A stretch of 64,000 nt of DNA from contig NC_088201.1 in the NCBI RefSeq assembly GCF_037126465.1, forward strand, positions 133,266,052 through 133,330,051, given 5' to 3'. A model generated the notes under the pieces. That model had not been told where the DNA came from. It was given only the letters and a program-made list of their open reading frames with translations, and searched no databases. The position numbers and the translations under genes are program-made. The stretch is from Ornithodoros turicata. Lineage: Eukaryota; Arthropoda; Arachnida; Ixodida; Argasidae. Below are positions 1-10,800 of this stretch, piece after piece. Each line of letters begins with the position of its first letter. Position 1 is the stretch's first letter.

Positions 1-2093
1 AGAACGACGCGTGAGAAATATTGCAATACCTTACATTAACCAAACACGGTAACTAGTCAACGTTGTAGCACAGCTTTTTCAAGTAAGCATTGCCTGAACT
101 GTTTCGCGAAGCGGTAACTGCTTCAGTCTATTGCGACTGAGAAGAAAAAAGATTCGACTCTTTTCCGGTTCGGTTCAGTAAAAAAAGAGATAGAAAAAAG
201 ACTAATGTGTTTGAGTGGTCTTCGGTTACAAAGCTCATTCGGCATCACATCTTTATCCACATATTCAGTTCTAAGACCAGTTATTAGATTGACATCATGT
301 TGAAAGATCTATCCTTTGAACATTTTACGCTTCTTAGGGTCGGTTCACACTATGCAACTTTTGCCGCGACCTTGTTCTAGAACATCTGCTTACACATGGA
401 AAACTCACAAGCATTCTAGAAATGAGTACACATCTAAACACCCGCAGAAACACTATCCAAACGATAGGCGTGCACCGGCAGACACCGAAGTCTCCCCCAA
501 ACCCGCCGTAACATACACACACTTGTTTTTTGGACCACCGCGTTCGCAGTGCCACAGTGCATGTTTTTAAGTGTTATATACATACTCACCCGTATTCACC
601 AACTTCTTTAAACCATCGGTTTAGTGACATCGGGTTTAAATCGATCACGTGAGACTTTCGTTCGCCAATCCTGGATCGCCGCCCCATGCTCTACCACCTG
701 TTGCTGTGAAGCCTATATGGCACCGCACATAGCGAGCTTCCTGCACAGCGCATGCGCATTTCACCAGAGCCTGCCAGAAGCGATGGTGATCGGTAGGCCT
801 AATCCCCGGTTCACGAAGAATTTTTCATCAAATCTTGGGTAAGTTTTGATTGATATAGTTACTAGAAGCGCCCAGGAGACGGATTTTATCACAATGGGGC
901 GAATATTTGCCTTGAATGTTCCACTTCGATCACGCACCCAAGCTACTTAAACCAGGGTTGTTTGGATTTAATCCACATGGATTTTATCCGGTGGATTTTT
1001 TTTAGTTTTATGCACACAATTGTATCCGGATTTTTTTAGAGGTTTTGTCCAGATGTGATGTGAAAGACAATCTGAATTCGACGTCACACGGCAAACTGCC
1101 TGTTTATTTTATTGTAGTGTTGGCTGTTTGCAAAAGCCCAGGGACGCGCAACATTAGCTTTTAACTTTTTTAACATTGTAGCTTTTTAACTTAACTTATA
1201 ACTTTTCAGATTTCACTTTTTCCCGCTTTCTGTTGTAAAAATTAAGCAGAATCGTTTTACATGCACGGTTAGTAGGAAAACGGCGTAACGCTTGGCCGAG
1301 GACACGAAATGCGGCCGTTGTTTTTAGAAGGCACTATTGCAGACTCTTGCATGGCAAACGTAAAAACCATAGTCAAACTGTGGTCAAAGAGATTGACATC
1401 GACATGTGCCGCTGGATAAAATCCATTACCAATCCCAGTGATCGAGAGAGCGTGCGGATGGCCGAACGTCAATGTGTATCTTCAAGAACCAAGTATAAGT
1501 AGTGCTGGCGCTTATAATGAGTGTCATCTCCCGTGATACACACTGTAAGCGCGCCCGTCACTGTACAGTAAGAGCAATAACATGCTAGATGGTTGTTGTG
1601 AGCTCCGATGGAGAAATTGAGGGGGGTTATCCACTGGCATGTTTATCAACCATCCCAGTATCTTTTCCTGGCATCATCTCTCCGCAGCGTGTCTAATCTC
1701 CGGAGACATTTAACAGTCCAATGGACTGATCATAAAGTGCATTAGCGTCTTGCGGCTGCTGCGTGGATACTATCGAGGCATGGATATATTGCATGTTGTT
1801 GCACTACACTGAACACGAAATTTGACACAATTGCTGCATATAGCGCCTTCCAGATGTATATAACAAAACATAGGCTATAGGCTCATCAATAGATGGTATT
1901 GACAATTATAATAGGAGTCATCTGGTACATGCAACATCAAAATGGAAATGTGGTTCTGCCACGCTGTAGCATGAGCACATGGATAAATTGCACATATCCA
2001 CATGACAGTTCTCAACAATTTAAAAGAAAGTTAGTTTGCGTTAACATACAGATTTGTCCAGCCAATGCAGCCGGACTGAGCCACAAGCACGTG
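1..2093. other. No gene recognised; dispersed-repeat traces
   Basis: Only short open frames without family motifs are seen. Around 610-660 a stretch containing a CACGTGATCGATTTAAACCC-type core (on the minus strand) recurs near 24455-24500, and both copies have a GCGCATGCG motif nearby, so this is probably a dispersed repeat. Around 958-1035 there is a GGATTTAATCC/GGATTTTATCC-rich stretch resembling the end of a decayed MITE, but no matching target duplication was found. Confidence 0.35.
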
Positions 2094-2335
2094 GAAGAAC
2101 ATGGACCCATGTTAACAGTAGCTATCGTTCTTTTACGTTATTGACAGCTGCCGCGTGGCAGCATACTTTATTTCTGTGTTGATGTGTTCAGTATGAATAT
2201 AGACGACGGTAGTAAAGCAGGGTAAATATGCACCAATGTTAGACTAGCTCTCTTTCTTTTACGTTGTTGATAGCTGTCATGTGGCCACAGAGTTTATCCA
2301 GGTGCTCATGTGTTCAGTGTGAACATAGCGCAAAA
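2094..2335. repeat. Diverged tandem duplication, two units of about 125 bp
   Basis: Two consecutive blocks share the same order of words: a CTTTTACGTT(A/G)TTGA(C/T)AGCTG core, then GTGGC(A/C), then a TGATGTGTTCAGTATGAATATAG / TCATGTGTTCAGTGTGAACATAG-type end. The first core is near 2129 and the second near 2257. Divergence is high, so this is an old duplication. No coding role is visible. Confidence 0.5.
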
Positions 2336-3398
2336 AAAAGAATAAAATGAAAAAATATACAGGAGAAAAAAAAACGGTGTCCCTTTTGTGTCTCCTGGAG
2401 CTCAAGGCTTTTCTTTCAAGCGAAAATGTATACATGCTGTTCCGCACCATTTTGTGAGCAGGACTGTTAAAAATTGCTCGACGACACTGCAGCTTTACAC
2501 TTGTGTGATCTATGTGCTCTTGTTGTGTCGCCTCATATCCTGTGCAGGAAAATGTTAAGAATGGAAAAACACATCTCTATGGAATCATGCCACATGATTT
2601 ATCACTTACAGCTGCATCCACATTGCAGTCATGCTCCTATTTATCGTGAATGCCGCAATGCCTCTAATTTGGCTGTGTTGTGCCTGTCTTCAACGTGTTC
2701 TGAGTAGCTGAGTTCCAAAATAGTGAACCAATCCAATATCCTTCTAATATGTGTAGTACCTCACTGTACTTTCAATTATGTTACAACTTGTTCTCCTTAC
2801 AGCAGCTCAGGTGCATGCCAAGTGTCCACGGTTTCTGCTGTACGTCCTGACATTACATACGCAGAATGGGTACTCTCATTTCACACCCGCTGTCCTCTGC
2901 CTTTACTCGCACTGCGCCCCTAAATGTAGGGCGGTGAGAGGATGTTGAACAGAATATGGGCATACCACGGTTCTGATGTTCTGATGTTCTTAGTTCTGAT
3001 GTAACTAAGACTGTGTCATCAGCATCATGACAAATGATTCTAACATCTGTGGCCCTGTCACTCGAAGCAGTGCGTGAATGCTGTTGCAATAAGAGACATC
3101 ATGACATACATTTATTGCTGGAAAGCTTCCTTCCCCCACATCACCACCAGGACAACATGTCATCTCATGCACACTACTTTCACTGAATGACTGGTACCAA
3201 ATGCCTGTGAAGTACGATTGTGTACGTGTCATACGGTTACTTATTTTGTTTCAAGTAAGCAGTTCTGAAACGCCATATGCGAAGAAAATTTACTCCTGCA
3301 CAAATATGTGGCCTTCCTCGCTCTGTGTGTTCACGCGAATAAATTATTCTTGTCTCTACGTCTCCTTGTTCATCAACAGCTGGCATTAGCTTAGGCTA
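2336..3398. other. No gene recognised
   Basis: Open frames of 60-78 codons occur on both strands (for example 2474-2707 +, 3005-3232 -), but none shows a domain motif or convincing splice context. This interval lies just upstream of the disrupted reading frame starting near 3864 and could hold its earlier exons. I could not join any of them with confidence. Confidence 0.3.
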
Positions 3399-3860
3399 AC
3401 TTCGGTCAGATTTACTGAACTTTAAGCACCCCTAAATATGCCAGCAAGCAACCCTAGAGGTGCCATAGAAAATGTGGGTGAAGAGGGGGCTTCTAAATAG
3501 AAATTGAAGTAGTGTAAATTTTCCGTTAAAAAGAAATGTAAAATTCCACGCACACAACCACAAGATTTCTGAACCTATGGTGAAGCTAGCTAAGTATGGC
3601 ACCTATGGCTAGATAAGTGGCAGTGGCATGGTATGCCATCTCCAACAAAACTAACCCTGATGAAACACACGAGAAACATATCTATGTAAGAGCTAGCTTC
3701 ACCATAGGTTCAGAAATCTTGTGGTTGTGTGTGTGGAATTTTTCATTTCTTTTTAACGGAAAATTCACACTACTTCTGTTTCTATTTAGAAGTCCCCTCT
3801 TCCCCCACGTTTTCTAAGGCACCTTTAGGGGTGCATAAAGTTCACTAAAGCTGACCGAAA
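3399..3860. mobile_element. Foldback MITE, TA-flanked, TTCGGTCAG ends
   Basis: The element is a near-complete inverted repeat: the left arm from 3399 (ACTTCGGTCAG...) is the reverse complement of the right arm ending at 3860 (...CTGACCGAAA). Arms of roughly 200 bp include the shared TTCTGAACCTATGGTGAAGC block. TA dinucleotides at 3397-3398 and 3861-3862 fit a TA target duplication, as made by Tc1/mariner-type transposases. There is no transposase, so it is non-autonomous. It lies immediately upstream of the disrupted reading frame. Confidence 0.75.
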
Positions 3861-4167
3861 TAATTACATGCTCTTCTTGTGTGCCAACGTAATGCATCTG
3901 CCCAGAATCTATATGAAAATGTTGCTTTGGGTGATGGTATCTTGCAAACCACCTCCCATACGTCATGTATTAATTTCCAGAAGTTGTCTGAAGACAGTGC
4001 ATGTTCATCACTCGTTACTGAAGTTAGGTGGCTAGTCATGCAGAGGCATCTACATTATTTTACTACAAATTCAGCATTGTGTCCCATACATCTGCTACCA
4101 GACTTTGTGCTTGATCATGCAGTACACCATGCTCACTACATTAAACTGTCCAGATGCATACAGGGTA

Positions 4168-4812
4168 GAGTCACTAAATAAGCTTCGCTTCAGAGTATCG
4201 ACACTGAGGTCCAAGGCAGAGTACACTCTTAGAAATGAACTTCACCACATAGCACGCTCCTAGCCAACCATCATCCCGAATGACAACGTTCTCGCCCCTG
4301 ATTTGTTGAAAACGGGAGGAGGAGCCTATTTTGTGCCGTGCATAATGGACACAAAATAGGCTCCTCCTCCCGTTTTCAACAAATCTAGAGCGAGAACGTT
4401 GTCATTCGGGGTGATGGTTGGCTAGGAGCGTGCTCTGTGGTGAAGTTCATTTTTAAGAGTGTAGGAGCGCCATCTTGTTTCCGCACCACACCGATATCAT
4501 CCCCATTTGAGGAACAAAGACCGCTAAGCGCTAACATAATGCTCCCTGTGGGATAGAGAAGCGTGTATGATTATTGTGTGATAAACCATGTATTGTCAAC
4601 CAGAGCGTCCCGAGGATGTCAAGGTGAGCTCAAGGCTGTCAACTGCCGCTTGCAAACGAAAGGAACATTTCACCCGCGCACGAGAGATGGCATCGTGCGC
4701 TAAGGTGCGCATTGCGCGTGCGCGTGGGTAGCGTGGCGGGGAAACAAGATGGCGCATGCTTACTCTTGGAACTCAGTGTCGATACTCTGAAGGGTAGCTT
4801 ATTTAGTGACTC
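4168..4812. mobile_element. Foldback MITE, TA-flanked, GAGTCACTAAATAAGC ends
   Basis: The left end GAGTCACTAAATAAGC and following CTTCAGAGTATCGACACTGAG match the reverse complement of the right end. The arms continue through GCGCCATCTTGTTTCC on both sides once the nested MITE (4224-4461) is ignored. TA flanks at 4166-4167 and 4813-4814 suggest a TA target duplication. The next foldback element begins only 5 bp downstream. No coding capacity is seen. Confidence 0.7.
4224..4461. mobile_element. Nested palindromic MITE, CACTCTTAGAAATGAAC ends
   Basis: This is a 238-bp near-perfect palindrome: CACTCTTAGAAATGAACTTC at the left and its complement ...TTTTTAAGAGTG at the right, with arms meeting near 4345. 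TA copies at 4222-4223 and 4462-4463 flank it. It sits inside the left arm of the 4168-4812 element: removing it restores alignment between that element's two arms, so it is the younger insertion. Confidence 0.85.
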
Positions 4813-4817
4813 TAATA

Positions 4818-5690
4818 CAGGGTGGCCCACCAACCATGATAGAAATTCATAGTAAAAAACGTAGGCCCCGGAGAGACATGCGGTCAGGGAATTTTTGTCT
4901 GCCAATAACTTTTGCCAAATATTTGTAACATTTGTATTTCATTTCAATTGACGGAAAGTTAATTTCTTGAATTCAACTCCGAAATTTCCCAAGGCAACCT
5001 AACGTTTTCTTTGCGGAAATGGGTTCCCACTTTTACTCAGTATCGCACATTATCCCACTCGTAATGCAATGGCAAGTGCCGAAATAAATTCGCCGGAAAT
5101 CCGTAATGAGCCCTTGGCTCCGCCTCTTTTTTGACGGCTCGTAGGTTGAGCGCAAAGCTGAGAAGAAAGGAGTAGGAGTAGGAGTAGGAGGGGGAAAGGG
5201 TTACAAACCTTACCCACGGAACAGACACGAGCGGTGAGTGCGGGAATCAGAGCTATCTTATCAAAAATGAGGTCACCCGACGCCTTGTAACCCTTTCCCC
5301 CCTCGTGTGGCGTGTCAGTGTAACCTCCCTTCTTCGCAGGCTTTGCGCTCAAACTACGAGCCGTCAAAACAGAGGCGGAGCGAAGGGCTCATTTCCACGG
5401 ATTTTCGGCGAATCTATTTCGGCAATTGCCATTGCATTACGAGTGGGATTATGTGCTATACTGAGTAAAATGACCACGGGGGAACCCATTTCCGCAAAGA
5501 AAACGTTAGGTTGCCTTTTGAAATTCCGGAGCTCAATTCAAGAAATTAACTTTCTGTCAATTCAAATGAAGTAAAAATGTTACCAATATGTGGCAAAAGT
5601 TATTGGCAGAAAAAAATTCGTTGACCGCTTGTCTTTTTGGGGTCTACGTTTTTTACTATAAATTTCTATCATGGTTGGTGGACCACCCTG
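4818..5690. mobile_element. Long foldback element, TA-flanked, CAGGGTGG ends
   Basis: An 873-bp imperfect palindrome has arms of about 400 bp (for example, AACGTTTTCTTTGCGGAAATGGG and its complement near 5005 and 5490). Ends are CAGGGTGG(C)CCACCAACCAT and its complement, flanked by TA at 4816-4817 and 5691-5692. It shares the CAGGGTG terminal motif, TA flanks and foldback architecture with 13795-14688 and 17907-18482. TA duplication suggests mobilisation by a Tc1/mariner-type transposase, which is not encoded here. It contains a GGAGTA microsatellite near 5170. Confidence 0.85.
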
Positions 5691-5922
5691 TATATTTGTG
5701 CTTACAGAACTGGATGAATATGTCGGCTTCTGCAGAGTAACAACTACCAAAGTTGCTAAAAAAATAGCTGAAATTATGGAAGAAAGATATACAATCATGT
5801 AAATTTTAATAAAAATAATACAGCACGTTGGAGCTAAGATGCACCTGATTTCAAGTTGCATCCTTTTCTTTGTATCAGCTTATTTACATTGCGTCCATTT
5901 TTCTATTGCAGACTTCCTCTTA

Positions 5923-6223
5923 ATAATAATTAATAATAATAATAATTGGGGGTTTACGTCGCGAGACAACTGAGATCATGAGCGACGCCACAGCGGTCGG
6001 TCTGTGGATTGCTTTTGCCCGCCTGAGGGTTCTTTAACATGCGATGAGAGCTCACTACACGGCACCCCGTATTTAACGTCCCTCGCGGAAGACGGCATGT
6101 CTAAGCATCTTGTACCCTACAACCAAGTTGCTGGCTTCCTCGGCTGGGTTCGAACCCGCAATCGCGGGATCAGAAGGCGAACACGCTACCGACTGAGCCA
6201 CCGACTGAGCCACCGAGGCCGGT
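5923..6223 (-). mobile_element. Ruka-like tRNA-derived SINE
   Basis: Read on the minus strand it starts with a tRNA-like head, GGCCTCGGTGGCTCAGTCGG. This includes a pol III A box (TGGCTCAGTCGG) and, about 35 bp on, a B box (GGTTCGAACCC). A unique body follows, and the element ends in a TAAT/TTA-rich tail. It is flanked by a perfect 13-bp duplication AGACTTCCTCTTA at 5910-5922 and 6224-6236, the mark of LINE-assisted insertion. The head and tail match what is described for the Ruka SINE family of ixodid ticks; that naming is from memory. The A-box segment (GACTGAGCCACC on the plus strand) is duplicated in tandem near 6190-6215, which is unusual. Confidence 0.85.
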
Positions 6224-6309
6224 AGACTTCCTCTTACTGTCTGCTATAGATCAAAACAGAAAGCGAGCAGACAATGATCAGTCCTGCTGCTTGCTGTGGC
6301 ACTGAGATT

Positions 6310-7167
6310 TCATGCTAGAATGAGCACCTTTAGGTGTGCCTTGCTTTGATATCCCACTGTGTTGTTTCTCAAGAAATTGCACAATCTGTCAGTAAAAAGG
6401 TGTACAGTCGAACTGCACCCGATGTCGGTCTTGACGGCTGCGCGGATGCCGAGGAGCACCAGCGGCCGGTGGTGTACCCAGTGTGCCCTGTCTTCGGGGG
6501 CGACAAGGGCGGCCTTCAAGTGGCGATGAAGGCGCTCTACGAGGCCGTTGGATGCAGGGTGATATGATGTGGTTCGGACGCGAGTTGTCCTGAGGAGGTC
6601 GGTTAGGCACTTGAACAAAATGCTCTCGAACTGTGGGCCCCTTTCCGTAGTGGCCTGGGACGGCACGCCGAACCGAGAGACCCACGACGCGACGAAGGTG
6701 TTGGCGACGGTCTCTGCGGTGGCGTCTGCCATCGGCGTGGCCCAGGGCCAACGTGTAAAACGGTCGACAGCGGTTAGAATATAGCGGCAGGCAACAAATG
6801 GTGCGAGAGGGCCGACTATATCAAGATGCACGTTGTCGAAGCGCGCGTCAGGAGGCTGGGACTTCCCGAGGGGGGCTGAGGTGTGGTGCTGGACCTTCGC
6901 ACGCTGGCAGCGGTGACAGGAGCGAACCCAGACGCGGACGTCTCGGTTGATTGAAGTCCAGACGAAGCGGTCCCCTACGAGCTTCTGAGTTGCCCGGGCA
7001 CTAGGGTTCGCCAAATCGTGGAGAGAAGAGAAGGCGGCCCGGCGACACGTGACAGGAACGAAAGGCCTAGGTTGAGGAGTCGACGTGTCGGAACAGATGG
7101 AAACGGAAGTACCGGGAACGGGGAAGTCTTGCAGCTTGAGAGAGGTGGTGTTAAGGCGGGGTCCCAT
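6310..7167 (-). pseudogene. Gypsy (Ty3) integrase fragment
   Basis: The 285-residue open frame is the integrase portion of a Gypsy-type pol polyprotein. In order: a zinc-binding N-terminal region ending in SCHRCQRAK, the catalytic core with HLDIVGPLAP (first Asp), a segment TTERGPQFES where the family normally has TDRGPQF, and YHPASNGLVERLHR containing the catalytic Glu. Thus the second catalytic Asp appears to be Glu, and the second His expected in the HHCC finger appears to be Asn (DLANPSA). After the GIRAAVK segment, homology ends in unrelated sequence. No RNase H, reverse transcriptase or LTR adjoins it. It is a decayed fragment and very unlikely to be active. The annotated Met is not a natural start. 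Confidence 0.85.
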
Positions 7168-7811
7168 AGCCTCGATTTGAGCAGCAGCAGCAGAGCAACA
7201 GCAGCGGAGCAGCAGAGCTGCAGCGACACGAACGGTCCCATAGCACTGGGCGAGAGCAGCAGCGCTGCCGGGCTGCAGAAAGCCCGGAAGCGTGTGTTGC
7301 TCTGCAGCCCGTGTTGCTCTGCAGCCGATCTTGCACGCCCATCAGAAGTATTGTTTACGTATGGAGCTGTTCAGTGGTGTTCAGTGTTAGCAATGGTGGT
7401 GAGTGATGACTTGTTTTCTTTTGCGTCGGACGATGTGCAAGTGATTTTACAAGTGTGCCTTTCAAGTGCAGTGGTTTCATAATCGGCTCAGAAACAATGT
7501 TCTATCGTAAGATTCGCTTTTCTTGTCATTTTCATTATATGTGTATGCAGAATATGGATTACTACGAATAAAGTGTTCAACCCAACCCGCGTTATCGGTT
7601 TATTCACGATGCGTATCATAAAAGGATTATAGAGGGGCGGCTTTTCAGCACCGTGAAGGCGCCATCCTCATTAGTACTTTGCAGGAGCCGTGTAGCTTCT
7701 GTACCTGTGTGTTATCGCTTATTCAGGGTCATATATTGCCGACAAAAAGCCTTGAGCCATGATTCCCATCAGTGTCAATGCTACCAAGCTTCCACTTTGT
7801 CAGTCTTCACT
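7168..7811. other. No gene; short CAG-rich tract
   Basis: GC-rich sequence with an imperfect (AGC)n/(GCAGCA) tract around 7182-7220 and a duplicated GTTGCTCTGCAGCC word near 7295-7325. It separates the Gypsy fragment from the first exon of the MADF gene, so it probably contains the left end of the Harbinger element and that gene's leader. I could not locate terminal repeats or a promoter with confidence. Confidence 0.35.
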
Positions 7812-10800
7812 ATGTTCTGTCCGAGTGACGATGTTCGAGAACGATTAATTCTGGAAGTCCAAGAGAGACCCCCTCTCTGGGATAGTAGATACAAGGATCG
7901 ACATGAAGTTTCCAGGTTATGGCTTGAAGTCCAGGAAGCGATGAACCATCCAGAGATGACGGGTGAGAAACACTTTATTGCAGAGCAACTTGAAAGTAAC
8001 ACTTAAAGCAAGAGTCTCAAAAAGGTTTGGCAAGCTGTAGAATTTGCTTTGCTCTTCCTTCCTGAGTACTCTTACTGCTTAAGAACAGTGAAAGTGTATT
8101 ACGTGCTTTGCAGCTTTTCTTCTTTTTCTTTTTTAACCGGCGTCGAAATATGTGCTGCTGTATTTTTTTTTGATATATTGGGTATGACTTTCTACTGAGT
8201 GTCCCATGAGTGTAAAAGTGGGGCTGATAACCAACTACCCTATGTTCATCCAAAGAGAGAATGACACTGGTTTTCTGTTCTTCATGCACTTCAGCGGTTT
8301 ACCTCAGGAGAGAGCCTGCTAGCATGGTGTAGTCACTGGCCATATATCAGATACGTCTACATGTGACAACGTGAGCAATGATCTTCACAAAAACAAAATT
8401 TTCATTTCAAAGTATTGCAATTGGTTCATGGCATACAACGGCCGCTATATAAGTAGATGATATCGACAAGAAGTTCTTGCATACCGTAAAAGAAAATAGA
8501 AAGTGCAGGTGGAGGATTGAAACCATACAAGGATGAACTTAATCGTAGAAGGTTTCCTATTACAGCAAATTTCTCTACTGTGTGTCTCATAAAGCTGCGG
8601 TGTTTTGGATATTGATATACTCTAGATTGTTATTTGACAACCATGGAACAAGCAGCTGTGTATGAAAGCTCATAGGCGCCGACTGCGGGGGGGGGGGGGG
8701 GGGCTTGCCCCCCTGGAACATGAACTAGGGGGGGCGCCGCCTCCCCCGGGAAGTCCCGCTAAGAGACTGACACCAACCGTTGGGGCTCGGCGCGCCCGGG
8801 TCAAAAGAGCGAAGAGACACGAACCCCAAAAATGCATCTTGCATTTTGTAAAATATGTATCCGCCCACAATACTCACTATCACAGTAGAAGGTGAGGCGA
8901 AGAAACACAGAGGATGACACAACACATAGCCTGAATTTCGCCCAAAGCAATCAGATCAATGAAACGAGGCAGAAATGTCGAAAAGGTACAAGCAGCTGGC
9001 CAGTGAGGTGTAATGGTAGGATCTTCGGAACACATATCCATTGGAAGCGGGTTCAACACCCGCTGCTCCATTTCATTGACCATATTCATTATATTGCGCG
9101 CATATCGGGTGAAACACCGATGATTCAATGCATTTTGTTCCTTTTGCACTCAGTTTTCAAAGGCGTAATGCCTTCAGTTGTGCACATGTTCACTGTTTAC
9201 GTTCTCTCTGTCTCTTCTTATTTTTCATCATTTTTTCTGTTCTACCTTCTTATTTCTATACCAGTTCTGCATACATCATAGGATCAAGCCAGAGTCTGTG
9301 ATTCTTCAGCTTTAGTTTTTTGTTCTTCATTTTTCTTTTCCTTTTCTTTTCTTGTTTTTGTTTTCTTTTGCTTTCTTCTTTTCTTTGCCTTTTTTGTCTT
9401 CCCCCTTTCCCCTTCCACTTTTTTTTTTGAAATAACAAGCCAGAGTACTTACTTCGCGTAGCGCCCTTGCCCCCCCCCCCCCCCCCCCCCCGCCCCCGGG
9501 AAAATGAAAACTCTTCGCCTCTGTCCTTTTGATTGGTGACTGTAGCCTACACCCACATGATATTTTGAAGGGGCGTTTCTACCCGTAACTATTTTAGGCT
9601 GTAAGCTCCAAGTTGTTGAGACGCAACTGTCACAATAAAATGATATGTATATATTTTTTAACCAGAGACTAATCCAAGTTTGGTTTTGTTTGCGTCAACC
9701 AGCGTCAACACAAAATTTCTTTAATAGCTAGTAGGCTGAACGACAATGCGGTCTATGAATTTCGACTATGAATTTCTGTTAGAAAGAGTGCAATTCATTA
9801 GGCTGCCACTGTGTTGCAAACGTACAAAAAAAAAAAAGAAAGAAAACATTACATAGCAAAATGTTTCGAGTATGTATTACGTCTGTAAAAAATCATGTTT
9901 GTATTACGTTGCTAGCGGACAAGAAAGATCCCTTTCAGATGAACGCCTTCACTACATGAAGCTGTCATTGTAAGTGTCAGATCGGCTTCACTACTCAAAG
10001 CTTTGTCAGCACATGTTCTAATGGGTATGCCTTTCATTATTTCATGGGCCATCATGGGTAGTACAGAAAAGGGTGCTCACAAGACACTTCACATGCTAAG
10101 TCTGTACATCATATTTTGAGTGCAAAACCATATAGTGTGGAGCACGTACTTGCTTGCCATAAGCTAGGAGAAGTTGCAAAATACTTTTTGCTCGCTTCAA
10201 CAAAAATAACATATCAATGTGAGTGCACAAAAAGGGGCAACATATTGACATGATGCTTTGCAGGTCAGCCCTGTGTCCCCTTTCTTTCTTGTACTGTTGC
10301 CAGATTTATTGGGAAAGTTCTAAAGCAAAACTCTTGGCACTTATTGAACTGTCCAAACAGCTGCAATGATCATAATGTGTGATAACCATGGGTATAAGCA
10401 TACAAAATGTAAGCTGCAGCTATTTAATGTTTGCAAATGTATAACATCTTAGGGTTACTTTACAGGCCACTACTTAATGAATACAAAGCCCAATACGTGT
10501 AATTTGATGTATTTTTGTTTTTGTTTTGTTTTGTTTCACTTGTAGTGTCCTAGCACAGTTATGCCATTTTATAAAAACAAAGGATATCTCATGGATCATA
10601 ACAGCACAGCGGGGAGTTCATCTAAGGCCATCCTGACTGCATGTGAGACTAAAGAATTTGTGTAATTCCTTCTTCGGGGAAAAATGGTAGTGTACCAAAT
10701 TGAAGCCTCGAGAAAACAATGATATATGAAAAACACTGCAGTAACTGAATAACTTGATAGTTACATTTTGCAGTCACTTTAAACAAAGGTGACAGCTAGT

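Larger units (their letters stand above)
3864..5802 (+). pseudogene. Unidentified reading frame split by two abutting MITE insertions
   Basis: Sequence 3864-4167 is open for about 100 codons and runs straight into the MITE at 4168, where the frame soon stops. Sequence 5691-5802 is open for about 37 codons to a TAA at 5800, followed by an AATAAA-like signal near 5809. If the elements 4168-4812 and 4818-5690 are each removed with one TA copy, the two parts join in the same frame without a stop across the junction. That is direct evidence that one continuous coding exon was interrupted. The C-terminal part is basic and helix-like (…KVAKKIAEIMEER…). I do not recognise the family; it could be a host exon or part of an older transposon. 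The start and earlier exons are not identified, and a stop lies just 5' of the open stretch. Confidence 0.5.

Noticed and set aside
958..1450. hAT MITE with CAGGGTTG / CAATCCCAG ends
   Set aside because: The ends resemble each other and GGATTTTATCC words occur on both sides, but flanking octamers do not match.
8993..9072. Functional tRNA gene
   Set aside because: The T-arm is perfect, but no acceptor stem pairs with TGCTCCA and the D-arm is poor. It is better explained as a SINE head or pseudogene.
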